Assembly (NCBI GenBank): GCA_023091665.1
Contig: JALJCQ010000017.1
Location: forward strand, 1,984,001 to 2,048,000
Length of the DNA stretch: 64,000 nucleotides
Reading direction: 5' to 3'
Source of the DNA: Pythium myriotylum
Taxonomy: Eukaryota; Oomycota; Peronosporomycetes; Pythiales; Pythiaceae
Below are positions 42,706-54,200 of this stretch, in pieces; the first letter of the stretch is position 1, and each line of letters begins with the position of its first letter. The position numbers and the translations under genes were made by a program. Under the pieces are notes generated by a model. The model was given only the letters and a program-made list of their open reading frames with translations. It was not told the origin of the DNA and ran no database searches.

Positions 42706-44479
42706 AGTGACTGAGGCCATGGCATGAATCGAACTTCCAGTCGCAGCATCATCAAGTGGTGTGGGAAGGCGTCTCGCTTCTTGGAAGTTAGCGAAGACGA
42801 CGCCCACATTGATGTGGTCGCCACAGGGGCGGGAAATGAAGTCCGGACCTACCTGGCTCTCTCCACGCCACGATATCCTTTCCACGCAGTTTCCCACCCG
42901 CAGTCCACGACGATTCTGCCGAGGACTTTGCCCGCGGCCATGCGATCGAAGATGCTTGGCAGACCTTCAGCGCTGCGTGGGCGTACCATCCTCAGTACGC
43001 GTCAGGTCATGACGCCACAATGACCGTGGCGTGGGCTCGAAGCCACCTAGTCAAAGCCTTCACCCTCTGTCCTGGAGACCAAATCGTTGTAGTGAATAAG
43101 TCTATGACACCACAGCTCTCAACGAGTTTGGGGAGGCTGTCCTTCTTCCGAGTCGAAGGTGGATTGGCTCTACAGTTTACCGTCAGGGCGATTCATTGAC
43201 ATGAAGTAGCGCTGGATGTCGAGAGCCTGGAGGTGGCCTAGCTCGAATGGCGCGATGTGTGGCTTCACTGCCGTCCACTGGCGAAGGAATCCCACTGGAA
43301 ATCCTCGGGTTCTTCATGTGGTTAGGTAGTACACAATAACATCCCTACTGCGTTCTCAGCAAGCCACGGCAGCATTTTCGCGATTGATCCTTCGTACTGC
43401 CGCCGTGTGTCTTGCTTCATAGCAATTATGCACGCCCGCTCAATCTCGGCATCCAGAAGCTCCATCTCGTCGGCGTGACCTTGGAAGATTGCCACAAGAC
43501 CAAATGCCAAGTTCTCTGGATATTTATATCCAGATTATTGGTGGGATCATACTGGGTCTACTACCTTCTTTGAATTGATTTTTTTATAAACGGAATTATC
43601 ATCTGCTGGAAGTAGGTTACATAATATCTATTGAGTCTCTTAAATTGGATAAACTCCAAGAATCCTCGATAAATTTTGTGAATGTCTTCTCTACCGGCCT
43701 GGTGCAACAATCACGTTGAAAAATGTGACGTGTACATTCGTTCAACAATCGATGCATTTTGTGATTTGCGACTCCATCCTGGAACGCTTTCCCCGTTGGC
43801 TTCGTCCTCGTTCGGGTGATGACATCGAAAACCGCAGCAAGGGCCACCAGATCCTTGTTCTTCGAGAACACCGCAATCCCCAGCTTCTTCGCCTTTATCG
43901 ATACCCGAGAGCGAGCCTTAACTGCGAGGAAAAAATCGTTCTGTCAAAATATCCGCCAGTTGTGCAACCCACAGTGCTACGTGATTTGATTGGTTAATAA
44001 TGCAGTTGGATTCAAACAGTCAAAGATGGAAGGCCACCATGTCCACGATGTCGACGAAGGGATGCGAGAATTGCTGTCACCGTAGTCTGTTGCCATACGC
44101 CACGTAGCCTTTGTCAATGGCAACATCGCTGGTGAAGCCAGCACGAATTAGACCTTTCCGTCCTTCATCGAGAAACGAGCATGGGGCAAATGAGCAGTCC
44201 ATTCACAGATTATGCCGGACTCGGAGAGTCGGAGCGAGAGGAATCTCCCGGTGAGTCGAGCGAAGGCTCGTAGAGGCCAGCCCAGGGATGTGGAGGGTGG
44301 GTTTTCAGCGAGCGCGACCGAGCGTGGAGATGAAGCTGGCAGATGAGCGAGGAGCTTCGGTGGATGTCGGCGCTGCTTGGCAAAACCGCGAATGAAGTTG
44401 CCCAACTTAACTACTCCTACGTGAGGGAAAAACCTTATCCGGCTGAGAGCCGGAAGGATGAAAACCTCACACCTACGTC
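42706..44479. other. Debris region with possible recombinase fragment
   Basis: No intact gene. A minus-strand stretch at 43322-43510 (CIIAMKQDTRRQYEGSIAKM, LPWLAEN) resembles the N-terminal SAM-like domain of tyrosine recombinases such as those of Cryptons. A plus-strand frame at 42724-43023 is open but unrecognised. Confidence 0.35.
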
Positions 44480-45230
44480 GAGATCTTGTCGGCGGCCATG
44501 AATAGCCGCGTCGAGCAGTAATGCTTGGAGTTGGGGAGGAAGCAGCCGAGATGTCAGTAGACAGGTGCTGGACTGGACGTGTCATTGACTGAAGTGCAAT
44601 CTGCTCCAGCACTTGATATGTGCGCTGGTGTTGGCGCTGCATCTCCATCTTGATGCGGAGAAGCTCGTTCATCACGTCTGTCATTTGGCGCTTCAGATCG
44701 AAAAACTGCGCGTGTAGCGCCCTGACCTATCTGGCTGATGAACTTACGCTTCCCGTGATCTCTGTGCATGGGACATCATCGACACTGTCAGGCAGCTCGA
44801 TCAGCTGGAGTTGGCCGCCTTGTCCAGCAACATGAAGTGGTACACGTTCGATAGGATTCAGGCTTGGATTGCCACCATGACAGACGTATGAGCTACGAAC
44901 ACGCTCAGCAAGAGATGCAGGTAGTACTTCAAACTTGAAGCTGGCCTGTGGTAGAAGAGAAGCCCACAGCAACGACCGCGCCAACGTCTTGGCAACGCGA
45001 TCGCCTAGCACTGCTTGTGTGCTTGGCCCGATGCACTCCACGAGGAACTGGTCTGTGAAGCTCTGAATGGTACGCGCGGTAGTTGAACCACTTGCATAGA
45101 TCATCGGAAATGATAGAGAGCAGCTGCGCTTGCGTGAATACCGAGTCCTTGTCGTACCGCTTTCCATCCCGGTACGACATGAACTGGACGAGGCAGGACT
45201 TGTATCGATGCGGATCCATTTTCTCGGCGC
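44480..45230 (-). pseudogene. Crypton-like element remnant, internally deleted
   Basis: Minus strand, several frames: MDPHRYKSCLVQFMSYRDGK and SIISDDLCKWFNYRAY (N-terminal part), then LARSLLWASLLPQ, RVRSSYVC and PLHVAGQGGQL, and a coiled-coil end (MTDVMNELLRIKMEMQRQHQ). The order resembles the flanks of an oomycete Crypton-type protein with the catalytic tyrosine-recombinase core missing. Assigned by general resemblance only. Confidence 0.38.
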
Positions 45231-45495
45231 GGCGATTTGTGCAACCCGGTGTGTGCGTGTTGTATAGCGTGCGGTTGCAATCGGTGGCGCAGAATCACAC
45301 CCTCGATGCAACGAAAGTTGCAACCCGTACTGCACTTCAGAGCACAGTTCGAGCACAACCACGTGTTGGTACCGTGACCACAGCCAATCAGATCGCCGGA
45401 TTTTCAGAAATACAACCTTGGTTGCAAATGGCCGGTAATGTGACCGTAACAGAGTGCCCAGACAAATATCTCGCACTGGAACACCAGTTCGGAAA

Positions 45496-45547
45496 GTGAC
45501 CAAATAGAAATAGAAATCTTTTAAGATTTCTATTTCTATTTGGTCAC
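45496..45547. repeat. 52-bp perfect palindrome
   Basis: Arms of 25 bp (starting GTGACCAAATAGAAATAG) around a TT centre, perfect in both arms. It lies between the Crypton-like debris and the subtilase promoter region. Confidence 0.95.
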
Positions 45548-45901
45548 AGTCCTGTCTCTTCGAGTGTACAGTACAGTACCTGTCAGCTGGACAGAGAGAA
45601 TTCGGATCAGATGCGACTTTCGTGGCCGCTGGGTCCAGATCCTGTCACGGGGTCCATCACAATCGCGCGACCGCGTCTCCACCGCGATAGTGACACATAC
45701 ATTAACCAAGTGAATCCGGCTGCGTGGGCCCTCATGTCCCATTAGTCCCGCGTGACACACTCGTCAGATCGTTGATGAGCATTCAGCTCCCATCGCGCTG
45801 ATCGCTGAGGCGCTGACCCGAGCGGGAACTCGGGATCAGCAAGCGGATCGCCATGCGCGAGGGGCCATTTCCCTTCCTGCCGCCTCCCCCGCAGGCCCAA
45901 G

Positions 45902-47452
45902 ATGCTCCGCAACCTCGCCACGCTCGCGCTGCTCGCCGCGGCTGCCTCGCTCTCCGCCGACGCGGTGCCGTCCGTCCACCCGCGCGTCCACCGCGCGCTC
46001 GCCGAGCAGGGCTCGGTCAACCTCATCGTCACCATGAAGCAGTCGCCCTCGCGCGTGCTCGAAGCCCACACGAACGCCTTCGACGAGCGCGAGTTCCATC
46101 GCCGTCTCGCCGAGGAGGCCGCGCGCACGGGCGCCAACGCCACGAGCAAGTGGGACATTGTGCGCCGCGGCATCAAGATCAAGCAGCTCGTGGACGCGCT
46201 CAAGAAGCACGCCAATGAGACGCAGCAGGCCGTGGACGCGATCGTCGCTGACGCGGCGGCCTCCAACTCCAAGCCACTCTACACCAAGCGCCGGCAGTTC
46301 TGGATGACCAACCAGCTCTTCTTTCGCAACGCCAGCGCCGAGCTGGTCGCGAAGCTGGCGATGCTGCCTGGGGTCCATGAAGTGCGCGAAGAGAAGCGCT
46401 TTCCACTGCCCAAGATCCTGCCGGTGCCTGCCAGCGACGTGGTCGTGGACACCAACTCGTCGACAGGAAGCACCAGAGCGTTGGCTGATGTGAGCCTCCC
46501 ATCGGCCGCGGATATCGCCAACGCGCAGTGGGGAGTCAAGAAGATCGGTGCCACAACTGCGTGGACCAACGGCAACGCGGGCCAGGGTGTCGTGCTTGGA
46601 CTTATCGACACTGGTGTTCTCTCGACGCACGAAACGTTGAGCGCCAACTTCCGCGGCGCGAGCAACTACGGTTGGTATGACCCGGACAAGAAGGCGAGTG
46701 AGCCGTACGATCCGCAGGGTCACGGCACGGCCGTCGCGAGTATTGCTGTCGGCTCAAAAGGAATCGGCGTCGCTCCTGGCGCGACGTGGATGATGTGCAA
46801 GAACTGCCGCGAATTGGATTGCCCCGAGTCCGACACTCTTGCCTGCCTTCAGTGGATCTTGTGCCCGACGGACGTGAACGGCGAGAACCCAGACTGCTCA
46901 AAAGCGCCACATGTCGTCAACAACTCGTGGGGATCGGATGAAGTGGACTGGAGCTGGACAGGGGCAACGAAGGCGTGGGTAGCAGCCGGCATCATCCCTG
47001 TGTTTGCCAATGGCAACAATGGCCCGGTTTGCAGCTCAGTCGCCTATCCTGCGGGCTACCCGGAGGTAATTGGAGTCGGTTCCTCTCGTTCAGATGATGC
47101 GGTGGCCTCCGGCAGCTCGAAGGGCCCGAGCAGCGATGGAACGGTCAAACCCGACATAATCGCACCTGGCTACAGCGTCAAAAGCGCCTGGGGCGACGCC
47201 ACATCATCGTACGTAACAAGCCAGGGCACGAGTCTCGCCGCCCCTCACGTCGCTGGATCGATTGCGCTTATGCTGAGCGTGAACGCCAACCTCACGATGC
47301 CTCAGATTCGCTCAGCACTCACGTCGACGGCTGTGCGCAAGATCGCGGCGACGCTTCGAACTTGCGGTGGCACGACGGACGCAGTGATCCCGAACAACCA
47401 GTTTGGCTACGGGCGTCTGGATGCCACGGCCGCACTTGCCGCCACCAAGTAA
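45902..47452 (+). CDS. Secreted subtilisin-like serine protease (S8)
   Basis: A single exon, 516 aa. It begins with a signal peptide (MLRNLATLALLAAAASLSADA) and an inhibitor-type prodomain with the VNLIVTMKQSPS strand, running to about residue 195. The catalytic domain shows Asp in GLIDTGVLS (residue 236), His in QGHGTAVAS (274), the oxyanion Asn in FANGNNG (about 372) and Ser in GTSLAAPHVAGS (444), all intact. Several Cys suggest disulfides. Length and layout fit secreted extracellular proteases of oomycetes related to bacterial bacillopeptidase F-type subtilases. It probably acts outside the cell in nutrition or host degradation. Start chosen because the signal peptide begins there. It is separate from the inverted repeat that starts 246 bp downstream of its stop. 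Confidence 0.92.
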   Translation: MLRNLATLALLAAAASLSADAVPSVHPRVHRALAEQGSVNLIVTMKQSPSRVLEAHTNAFDEREFHRRLAEEAARTGANATSKWDIVRRGIKIKQLVDALKKHANETQQAVDAIVADAAASNSKPLYTKRRQFWMTNQLFFRNASAELVAKLAMLPGVHEVREEKRFPLPKILPVPASDVVVDTNSSTGSTRALADVSLPSAADIANAQWGVKKIGATTAWTNGNAGQGVVLGLIDTGVLSTHETLSANFRGASNYGWYDPDKKASEPYDPQGHGTAVASIAVGSKGIGVAPGATWMMCKNCRELDCPESDTLACLQWILCPTDVNGENPDCSKAPHVVNNSWGSDEVDWSWTGATKAWVAAGIIPVFANGNNGPVCSSVAYPAGYPEVIGVGSSRSDDAVASGSSKGPSSDGTVKPDIIAPGYSVKSAWGDATSSYVTSQGTSLAAPHVAGSIALMLSVNANLTMPQIRSALTSTAVRKIAATLRTCGGTTDAVIPNNQFGYGRLDATAALAATK

Positions 47453-47697
47453 ATCAAAGCGATCGAATACGAAATAAATACTTTGAAGTATACTATAGCT
47501 ACATTCCAAATTATCACACCTTCTGACCACACGCTGAGTGACGCATCAGGAGTATTTCTCTTTTGTATAAAGAAGAAAACTCCACTTCTTTTGATGAGAA
47601 AAATTTCCCGTCAAGATTGCTCGGGTTCGTAGTGTGTGCATGAGAAACAGCGAGAGACATTCTCGGTAAGCAGGACAGATCGCTGGATTCGAACCCT

Positions 47698-50600
47698 AGA
47701 TCACGAAGAGATCAGCGACCTCGAACATCACCACCAACGCTTCTTGATGAAAATCGCTTGGAGTGTTTTTGAACTACAAGACGTCACGATGATCTCCGAG
47801 GAAAATTAGAATCACTAGGAAGTGGTCGATAACGAATCGAATATTCATACCGCACGCTACTAGCCGGCCTAGCTGTTCAACGAACTTGGTGAAGACGTTG
47901 AGGGTCGGTTTGGTGGTATTTTCTCTACTGTCGACTCGATCTTCTCGCGGTTGTTATGACGATGTGTATCTCAGGTCCCAGATGGCCAAAAACGCGTGGC
48001 TGAAAGCAGCCGCCCCATCGGTCTCGGACTCTCGATGCACGAGGGGGCGCGTGAATGCTTGGGGCGTTTCATAAACTGAAGGACAGCCTGCCCGGACGCT
48101 TGCACTACGAGGGACGGTCAGGTTGAAGTTGGGGCTTCACACAGATCGAACACTTCAAAGTGCTCTCCAGGTCTCCAGTGGTCGTGTTGACGAGCAGCGA
48201 GAGGGCGATCTCTGGGACGGGAGTCCACGAATGGTGGCTTCTAGCCTCTCTTCCAAGAAGTTGGAGTGAGCAATCCGGCTCCACTTGTGCGGCCGCTGCT
48301 GCTGCCGTGGCGTCGGAGCACTTCCAGCAGACTGCCCATTCCACGGGAATGGGTGGAGGGTCAGGAATGAATTTCCAGACCGCTACAAGATTCGAACCCA
48401 AACCGTCTCGTAAACACCCACTGGACTCAAGTGCTTTTGCTCGCTATTGGCAACACCCATTACTTCTTCTCTTGGACTCACAGTTTAGTACATCCTTTAG
48501 TGCAGCGCCCGTTTTCTGACAGGTCTTGTGTACTGCATATCAGAATACGATGTGATTGGCGGATTGGTGGCACCAGGAATGTCTATAGGAGCTTTTCAAC
48601 TCGACAACACCATCAAAACACCAGAGCCAGAGACGGTTTCCAACACGAACGACCGCACCCACCACTGAACGAAACTGAGAAAAACGGCACGCGAACGAAG
48701 AGCCATGGGAAATCTTTTGCCCGAGAAAATCCTTCTAAACAGGACCCCCAGCACCCCCCTTTCTCTTCGCGGCCACGCGTCCATCGGATATTTCGAAGAA
48801 TGTAGATGGGAAGGGGCCGAAGGAATAGTAAACGACGGACTCCATCTAGGTACTCTATCTAGGTGGTCGAAAAGGACCAGCACGTGCTCGGTGGGTTCCG
48901 AATGAGATGGCTAGTCGAACAGTAAGAGAAGGTATGTTGGTGAGTACTACTTCAGATGCGCAATGTTAATAGTGGGTGGTTCGCTGGTTATCAATCGAAT
49001 GGTCTATTTGTCTCCAACTTACAGGATGACAGGATGACGGACGGGATGGCTGGTACCCATAGATTACGATTTTCGTATGTTCGTCACGGCGCTAGGTCCG
49101 TTAGGTCCAGACACCCATGTGGGGCGTAACGCGCTCAACGTAGCAATTGTATTAGAGGGCGAAGGGGTCGTACCGGCTGCATCAACTCGTAGCCTTCGAT
49201 TGGGTAGTCCTCTACTATGTCCCCTCCTGACGTCAGCAGGAGGTCATCGATCATGAGGTCTCAGCAATCCTCCTCACCACCTCCTCATTCCAGCTTTCGC
49301 TTCCTTCGAGCCACATCGACTCGACCACACCACCACAGCTATGGCTCTGTGGACTCTCGCCAAACTTCTCGCTGTGGCCCTCGTCAGCGCCGAGGCCACG
49401 CAAAACGTGTCCACCCCAACATCTCCTGCCTTGCGCCGTCTCGGCGCTATGGCCCCCGGCAACGTCGCAACCTGCTACACACCCTTCCATAACCGTGAGT
49501 ACCCGCTCAACGGAGGTGGCGTCAACATCGACGCACTCCGAAACGCCATCGAGCAAGACTTCAGCCTCATGAGTAAGCACTTCACGCACGTGCGTACCTA
49601 CTACGCTCAGCATTTCGGAATCCAGATCGCTCCGATCGCCGCCAAGTACGGCATCAAGCTCTATCTCGGTGCCTTCCTCACGAAGGAGAGCTGGTGGAAC
49701 GATGAGGCAAATGCCGCCGCCAACGCCATCAGGAACTACGCTGGTACAGTCGAGGCGGTCTTCGTCGGCAACGAGAACCTCATCGACTTCAAACAGCGCA
49801 GCTGGGATATCATGGACAAGGTCAATGATATCAAGAACCGAGCTGGCAGTGCTGCAGGCAATGTCAAGTACGGGACAGCGCAGCGAGTGAACGAGTTCCT
49901 GGACTCGCGGTTTGATTCGGACATGCAGCAGCTCGACAAGAGTCTGGACATCCTCGGTGTTCACATCTACCCGTTCTTCAGCAACGACTACGACGCGAGC
50001 AAACCGACGCACTTGTTGGAAGCACAATGGAACGCGGTCATTAACAAGTACTCGGTCAGCAAGGTCGCTCTCACCGAGACGGGTTTCCCGTCCGCAGCCA
50101 AGCCCTCCCCGATCTCTCCCCGTGTGCAACCTAGCCTCGACGGCGCGGTGAACTACTACCGAGGAGTGGTGGGCTGGACACCGCGTGCGATCAACTTCCC
50201 CAAGTTCTGGTTCCAAGCCTACGACCGGCGACCAGAAGACCCGGCCGCCTCGCCCGATCTTGAGCAGCATTTTGGTGCCTGGACCACGCAGCGTTGGACC
50301 AAGCGTGACGGCTGCCCTCTCCCGCTCACCAGTGGTTCTGCGCGTTCGGCCTCCGGAGGATCTTGCCCGATGGACGAGAGCCAGGACTACTCTGGCGCCG
50401 ACGTCGGTAACAAGCCATCGTCCGAGGCCGAGGGCTGCTACGCCATCTGCAACCAGTTCAACGGCTGCCGCGCCTTCACGTGGACGTCCTACAACGGTGG
50501 CACGTGCTGGCTGAAGGCCGAAAAGGGAAGCGCCCGATCCAACAGCGGTGCTCGTTCGGGCGTTGCTGGTCTCGAGGTTGACGTAGGTTACGATGGCAAC

Positions 50601-50940
50601 GACATCAGTAACACGCCGGGTGCAAACGCTCAGGCCTGCATCTCGGCGTGCCAGAAGATTTCTGGCTGTCGTGCGTTCACGTGGACCAACTACAACTCCG
50701 GCACGTGTTGGCTCAAGACGACCAAGGGCTCAACGAGCTCCAACGCTGGTGCCACGTCTGGTGTTGTCTGTTAAGGAGTAACACTGTTGTCATCGCGACA
50801 ACCTCAAGTTTCTGGGTAACGTTTGCCGGTCACTTTGGTCTCCCGAATACAAAGGAGGTTGCACCATAATAGAGACGCAAACGGAATGCAGTTCAATCCC
50901 ATCTTGCTTTTTGCTTTTTCCAAACCTTCTGTAACCCTTG
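47698..50940 (+). repeat. Left arm of large inverted repeat
   Basis: Pairs with 51204-54446; paired coordinates sum to 102144 in the inner part. From about 48030 inward only a handful of differences are seen (for example near 48232, 48589, 48597 and 49086). The outer 300 bp are much more diverged, with short insertions in the right arm, including a duplicated GCGCCAACGCTTCTTGAT block. It contains one GH17-PAN gene and its promoter. Confidence 0.93.
49341..50774 (+). CDS. Secreted GH17 glucan endo-1,3-beta-glucosidase with two PAN domains, copy A
   Basis: Single exon, 477 aa. Signal peptide (MALWTLAKLLAVALVSAEA), then a GH17 TIM-barrel at about residues 38-325 with the acid/base Glu in VFVGNENL (residue 145) and the nucleophile Glu in ALTETGFPS (246). 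Two C-terminal PAN/Apple domains follow, at about 350-395 and 420-470, each with the cysteine pattern ending CRAFTWT.YN.GTCWLK; the pair is clearly a tandem duplication. It should hydrolyse beta-1,3-glucan outside the cell, either in remodelling its own wall or in attack on plant or fungal wall, with the PAN domains binding carbohydrate or protein. Its 3' end points to the centre of the palindrome. The two copies appear identical in protein sequence. Confidence 0.9.
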   Translation: MALWTLAKLLAVALVSAEATQNVSTPTSPALRRLGAMAPGNVATCYTPFHNREYPLNGGGVNIDALRNAIEQDFSLMSKHFTHVRTYYAQHFGIQIAPIAAKYGIKLYLGAFLTKESWWNDEANAAANAIRNYAGTVEAVFVGNENLIDFKQRSWDIMDKVNDIKNRAGSAAGNVKYGTAQRVNEFLDSRFDSDMQQLDKSLDILGVHIYPFFSNDYDASKPTHLLEAQWNAVINKYSVSKVALTETGFPSAAKPSPISPRVQPSLDGAVNYYRGVVGWTPRAINFPKFWFQAYDRRPEDPAASPDLEQHFGAWTTQRWTKRDGCPLPLTSGSARSASGGSCPMDESQDYSGADVGNKPSSEAEGCYAICNQFNGCRAFTWTSYNGGTCWLKAEKGSARSNSGARSGVAGLEVDVGYDGNDISNTPGANAQACISACQKISGCRAFTWTNYNSGTCWLKTTKGSTSSNAGATSGVVC

Positions 50941-51203
50941 ATCAACTCATTGAGATCAACAGCCCTACCTTTCGTCTTGAGCGGTTCAAGAAATATCCTT
51001 CACCTGGTGATGATGGCGACGTCGACGACGACGACGACGACGACGATGATGATGATGCTCTATTGCGTCCAACTACAAGATCCAATAACACTTGTACACC
51101 GCCAAGAATAGTCAAGGTGGTGTTTGAACTCACAACTAAGCGTCCTGAATGCGTTGGACGACAACAAAGGTTTTGCACTTGGAGAAATCCTAAAGAAGGT
51201 TAC
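50941..51203. other. Spacer at the centre of the inverted repeat
   Basis: 263 bp without counterpart in the arms. It contains a GAC/GAT trinucleotide run at 51016-51057. A plus-strand frame is open through it (Asp run), but there is no evidence that it is a gene. Confidence 0.85.
51016..51057 (+). repeat. GAC/GAT trinucleotide repeat
   Basis: About 13 units of GAC followed by GAT inside the spacer. Confidence 0.9.
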
Positions 51204-54200
51204 CAAGGGTTACAGAAGGTTTGGAAAAAGCAAAAAGCAAGATGGGATTGAACTGCATTCCGTTTGCGTCTCTATTATGGTGCAACCTCCTTTGTATTCG
51301 GGAGACCAAAGTGACCGGCAAACGTTACCCAGAAACTTGAGGTTGTCGCGATGACAACAGTGTTACTCCTTAACAGACAACACCAGACGTGGCACCAGCG
51401 TTGGAGCTCGTTGAGCCCTTGGTCGTCTTGAGCCAACACGTGCCGGAGTTGTAGTTGGTCCACGTGAACGCACGACAGCCAGAAATCTTCTGGCACGCCG
51501 AGATGCAGGCCTGAGCGTTTGCACCCGGCGTGTTACTGATGTCGTTGCCATCGTAACCTACGTCAACCTCGAGACCAGCAACGCCCGAACGAGCACCGCT
51601 GTTGGATCGGGCGCTTCCCTTTTCGGCCTTCAGCCAGCACGTGCCACCGTTGTAGGACGTCCACGTGAAGGCGCGGCAGCCGTTGAACTGGTTGCAGATG
51701 GCGTAGCAGCCCTCGGCCTCGGACGATGGCTTGTTACCGACGTCGGCGCCAGAGTAGTCCTGGCTCTCGTCCATCGGGCAAGATCCTCCGGAGGCCGAAC
51801 GCGCAGAACCACTGGTGAGCGGGAGAGGGCAGCCGTCACGCTTGGTCCAACGCTGCGTGGTCCAGGCACCAAAATGCTGCTCAAGATCGGGCGAGGCGGC
51901 CGGGTCTTCTGGTCGCCGGTCGTAGGCTTGGAACCAGAACTTGGGGAAGTTGATCGCACGCGGTGTCCAGCCCACCACTCCTCGGTAGTAGTTCACCGCG
52001 CCGTCGAGGCTAGGTTGCACACGGGGAGAGATCGGGGAGGGCTTGGCTGCGGACGGGAAACCCGTCTCGGTGAGAGCGACCTTGCTGACCGAGTACTTGT
52101 TAATGACCGCGTTCCATTGTGCTTCCAACAAGTGCGTCGGTTTGCTCGCGTCGTAGTCGTTGCTGAAGAACGGGTAGATGTGAACACCGAGGATGTCCAG
52201 ACTCTTGTCGAGCTGCTGCATGTCCGAATCAAACCGCGAGTCCAGGAACTCGTTCACTCGCTGCGCTGTCCCGTACTTGACATTGCCTGCAGCACTGCCA
52301 GCTCGGTTCTTGATATCATTGACCTTGTCCATGATATCCCAGCTGCGCTGTTTGAAGTCGATGAGGTTCTCGTTGCCGACGAAGACCGCCTCGACTGTAC
52401 CAGCGTAGTTCCTGATGGCGTTGGCGGCGGCATTTGCCTCATCGTTCCACCAGCTCTCCTTCGTGAGGAAGGCACCGAGATAGAGCTTGATGCCGTACTT
52501 GGCGGCGATCGGAGCGATCTGGATTCCGAAATGCTGAGCGTAGTAGGTACGCACGTGCGTGAAGTGCTTACTCATGAGGCTGAAGTCTTGCTCGATGGCG
52601 TTTCGGAGTGCGTCGATGTTGACGCCACCTCCGTTGAGCGGGTACTCACGGTTATGGAAGGGTGTGTAGCAGGTTGCGACGTTGCCGGGGGCCATAGCGC
52701 CGAGACGGCGCAAGGCAGGAGATGTTGGGGTGGACACGTTTTGCGTGGCCTCGGCGCTGACGAGGGCCACAGCGAGAAGTTTGGCGAGAGTCCACAGAGC
52801 CATAGCTGTGGTGGTGTGGTCGAGTCGATGTGGCTCGAAGGAAGCGAAAGCTGGAATGAGGAGGTGGTGAGGAGGATTGCTGAGACCTCATGATCGATGA
52901 CCTCCTGCTGACGTCAGGAGGGGACATAGTAGAGGACTACCCAATCGAAGGCTACGAGTTGATGCAGCCGGTACGACCCCTTCGCCCTCTAATACAATTG
53001 CTACGTTGAGCGCGTTACGCCCCACATGGGTGTCTGGACCTAACGGACCTAGCGCCGCGACGAACATACGAAAATCGTAATCTATGGGTACCAGCCATCC
53101 CGTCCGTCATCCTGTCATCCTGTAAGTTGGAGACAAATAGACCATTCGATTGATAACCAGCGAACCACCCACTATTAACATTGCGCATCTGAAGTAGTAC
53201 TCACCAACATACCTTCTCTTACTGTTCGACTAGCCATCTCATTCGGAACCCACCGAGCACGTGCTGGTCCTTTTCGACCACCTAGATAGAGTACCTAGAT
53301 GGAGTCCGTCGTTTACTATTCCTTCGGCCCCTTCCCATCTACATTCTTCGAAATATCCGATGGACGCGTGGCCGCGAAGAGAAAGGGGGGTGCTGGGGGT
53401 CCTGTTTAGAAGGATTTTCTCGGGCAAAAGATTTCCCATGGCTCTTCGTTCGCGTGCCGTTTTTCTCAGTTTCGTTCAGTGGTGGGTGCGGTCGTTCGTG
53501 TTGGAAACCGTCTCTGGCTCTGGTGTTTTGATGGTGTTGTCGAGTTGAAAAGTTCCTATTGACATTCCTGGTGCCACCAATCCGCCAATCACATCGTATT
53601 CTGATATGCAGTACACAAGACCTGTCAGAAAACGGGCGCTGCACTAAAGGATGTACTAAACTGTGAGTCCAAGAGAAGAAGTAATGGGTGTTGCCAATAG
53701 CGAGCAAAAGCACTTGAGTCCAGTGGGTGTTTACGAGACGGTTTGGGTTCGAATCTTGTAGCGGTCTGGAAATTCATTCCTGACCCTCCACCCATTCCCG
53801 TGGAATGGGCAGTCTGCTGGAAGTGCTCCGACGCCACGGCAGCAGCAGCGGCCGCACAAGTGGAGCCGGATTGCTCACTCCAACTTCTTGGAAGAGAGGC
53901 TAGAAGCCACCATCCGTGGACTCCCGTCCCAGAGATCGCCCTCTCGCTGCTCGTCAACACGACCACTGGAGACCTGGAGAGCACTTTGAAGTGTTCGATC
54001 TGTGTGAAGCCCCAACTTCAACCTGACCGTCCCTCGTAGTGCAAGCGTCCGGGCAGGCTGTCCTTCAGTTCATGAAACGCCCCAAGCATTCACGCGCCCC
54101 CTCGTGCATCGAGAGTCCGAGACCGATGGAGCGGCTGTTTTGAGCCACGCGTTTTGGCCATCTGGGACCTGAGATACACACGAGATGAACGACTCGACAG

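Noticed and set aside
42724..43023. Plus-strand frame after MITE 2 (NEVRTYLALSTPRYPF)
   Set aside because: No recognisable domain and no splice context; left as unassigned.
47680..47760. Reverse-strand tRNA (TGGATTCGAACCCTA)
   Set aside because: The T-stem has mismatches, no acceptor match, and the paired right arm of the palindrome lacks the motif.
48105..48401. 98-codon frame present in both palindrome arms (VEWAVCWKCSDATAA)
   Set aside because: Preserved only because the arms are nearly identical, so no independent evidence of selection; possible but not supportable as a gene.
48360..48480. tRNA-like GGTTCGAATC in both palindrome arms
   Set aside because: T-stem relies on wobble pairs and a mismatch; no acceptor partner.
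49251..50270. 339-codon frames antisense to both GH17 copies
   Set aside because: Shadow frames of the GH17 genes; no domain.
50823..51251. Plus-strand frame through the palindrome spacer with an Asp run
   Set aside because: The frame depends on the trinucleotide repeat and on both arms; no start context or family.
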